5,233 nt of DNA, from NCBI GenBank assembly GCA_012518475.1, contig JAAYSB010000406.1, forward strand, positions 1-5,233, given 5' to 3'. The notes under the pieces are model-generated. The model did no database searches. It saw only the letters and a program-made list of their open reading frames with translations, and had not been told where the DNA came from. Each line of letters starts with the position of its first letter. The stretch's first letter is position 1. Origin of the DNA: Intrasporangiaceae bacterium. Lineage in GTDB: Bacteria; Actinomycetota; Actinomycetes; Actinomycetales; Dermatophilaceae. The position numbers and the translations under genes are program-made. This document shows positions 4,642 through 5,233 of the stretch, in pieces.

Positions 4642-4677
4642 GCGGATCCGCCGCAGCCGTGTGCGACGATGACGCGC

Positions 4678-5233
4678 GTGAGTTGGCTCGAAGCGATCAT
4701 CCTCGGCATCGTCCAGGGACTGACCGAGTTCCTTCCGGTCTCATCCAGCGCCCATCTCCTCGTCGTCGGACAGCTCTTCTTCGACGGCCGCGACCCGGGG
4801 GCCGCCTTCACCGCCGTGACCCAGATCGGCACCGAGATGGCGGTCATCGTCTACTTCGCCAGGGACATCGGGCGGATCATCAGGAAGTGGTTCCTCGCTC
4901 TGGCGAGGAAGGTCCCCCAGTCCGACCCCGACGTGCGGATGGGCTGGATGGTCATCGTCGGATCACTCCCGATCGCCGTCCTAGGGCTGGTCTTCGAGGA
5001 CGCCATCGACGCCGGCCTGCGCAACCTGTGGATCACCGCCGCCATGCTCGCGGGTGTCGGGCTCGTCCTCCTCGCCGCCGACAGGATGGCGAGGAATGAG
5101 CGCACCCTCGACCGGCTCACCTGGAAGGACGCCGTCCTCCTCGGCCTTGCCCAGGCTGCTGCTCTCATCCCCGGGGTCTCCCGCTCCGGCGCGACGATCT
5201 CGGCAGGACTCCTCCTCGGATTCCGGCGGGAGG
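4678..5233 (+). CDS. uppP: Undecaprenyl-diphosphatase UppP (BacA family), 5' part, runs off right edge
   Basis: This integral membrane enzyme removes a phosphate from undecaprenyl diphosphate, recycling the lipid carrier for peptidoglycan and wall polymers. Extra copies give bacitracin resistance. The visible 185 residues of a family of about 270-280 show [20 protein letters not shown], followed by VSSSAHL. The catalytic motif Q13-xxx-E17, Ser residues 22-24 and His26 are present. Next come [20 protein letters not shown] (44-63), typical of actinobacterial members, and the second motif [10 protein letters not shown] (165-174) with Arg169. Several hydrophobic helices separate these. GTG 4678 is chosen because homology begins at MSWLEA; an in-frame ATG at 4669 would add three residues (MTR). 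Neither has a Shine-Dalgarno, and GACGAT seven bases before the GTG suggests a leaderless start. Nothing in the visible part looks broken. The end is lost only because the window stops. Confidence 0.95.
   Translation, partial: MSWLEAIILGIVQGLTEFLPVSSSAHLLVVGQLFFDGRDPGAAFTAVTQIGTEMAVIVYFARDIGRIIRKWFLALARKVPQSDPDVRMGWMVIVGSLPIAVLGLVFEDAIDAGLRNLWITAAMLAGVGLVLLAADRMARNERTLDRLTWKDAVLLGLAQAAALIPGVSRSGATISAGLLLGFRRE

Noticed and set aside
4642..4651. GCGGATCCGC palindrome between the VOC gene and uppP
   Set aside because: A 10-base palindrome is common by chance in GC-rich DNA and has no partner element.
1..5233. A defence, secretion, biosynthetic or mobile system spanning the window
   Set aside because: Each gene belongs to a different common family, the strands alternate, gaps contain terminators and promoters, and there is no integrase, transposase, repeat pair or toxin-antitoxin signature.

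Overview
The window is GC-rich throughout, with codons strongly biased to G or C in the third position. It looks like an ordinary stretch of actinobacterial chromosome, most likely a Micrococcales-type organism. Supporting signs are a luciferase-like oxidoreductase of the F420-type group, several start codons that look leaderless, short single-gene units on alternating strands, and high GC. No phage, transposase, integrase, CRISPR, tRNA or rRNA signal was found. No gap between genes exceeds about 200 bases.

Layout from left to right. (1) The 3' end of a small multi-pass membrane protein of unknown function (+, 3-434) runs in from the left edge. (2) A complete luciferase-like, probably F420-dependent, oxidoreductase follows (+, 555-1388). 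A strong dyad at 468-487 lies between these two genes. (3) On the minus strand lie an LnuA-like antibiotic nucleotidyltransferase (1584-2051) and, upstream of it, a crotonase/enoyl-CoA hydratase-family protein (2234-3010). The 182-base gap between them holds a 14-codon leader-type ORF with a very strong Shine-Dalgarno. (4) Divergent from the crotonase is a single-domain rhodanese (+, 3099-3521). (5) Convergent with the rhodanese is a short HPF/RaiA-type ribosome-associated protein (-, 3663-4013), and the convergent gap carries two clear hairpins. (6) A VOC (glyoxalase/bleomycin-resistance fold) protein lies on the minus strand (4147-4515). (7) Divergent from it, the 5' part of undecaprenyl-diphosphatase uppP (+, 4678 onward) runs off the right edge.

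The genes do not form one pathway. They read as mostly monocistronic housekeeping or accessory functions: lipid-linked cell-wall carrier recycling (UppP), ribosome hibernation (HPF-like), acyl-CoA metabolism (crotonase), sulfur transfer (rhodanese), redox chemistry (LLM enzyme), and possible antibiotic or small-molecule modification (LnuA-like, VOC). I see no convincing new multi-gene system. The observations most worth following are the putative leader peptide with mutually exclusive RNA pairings ahead of the LnuA-like gene, the crotonase that lacks the second catalytic glutamate, and the long palindromic hairpin after the rhodanese gene whose G-U pairs favour one strand.
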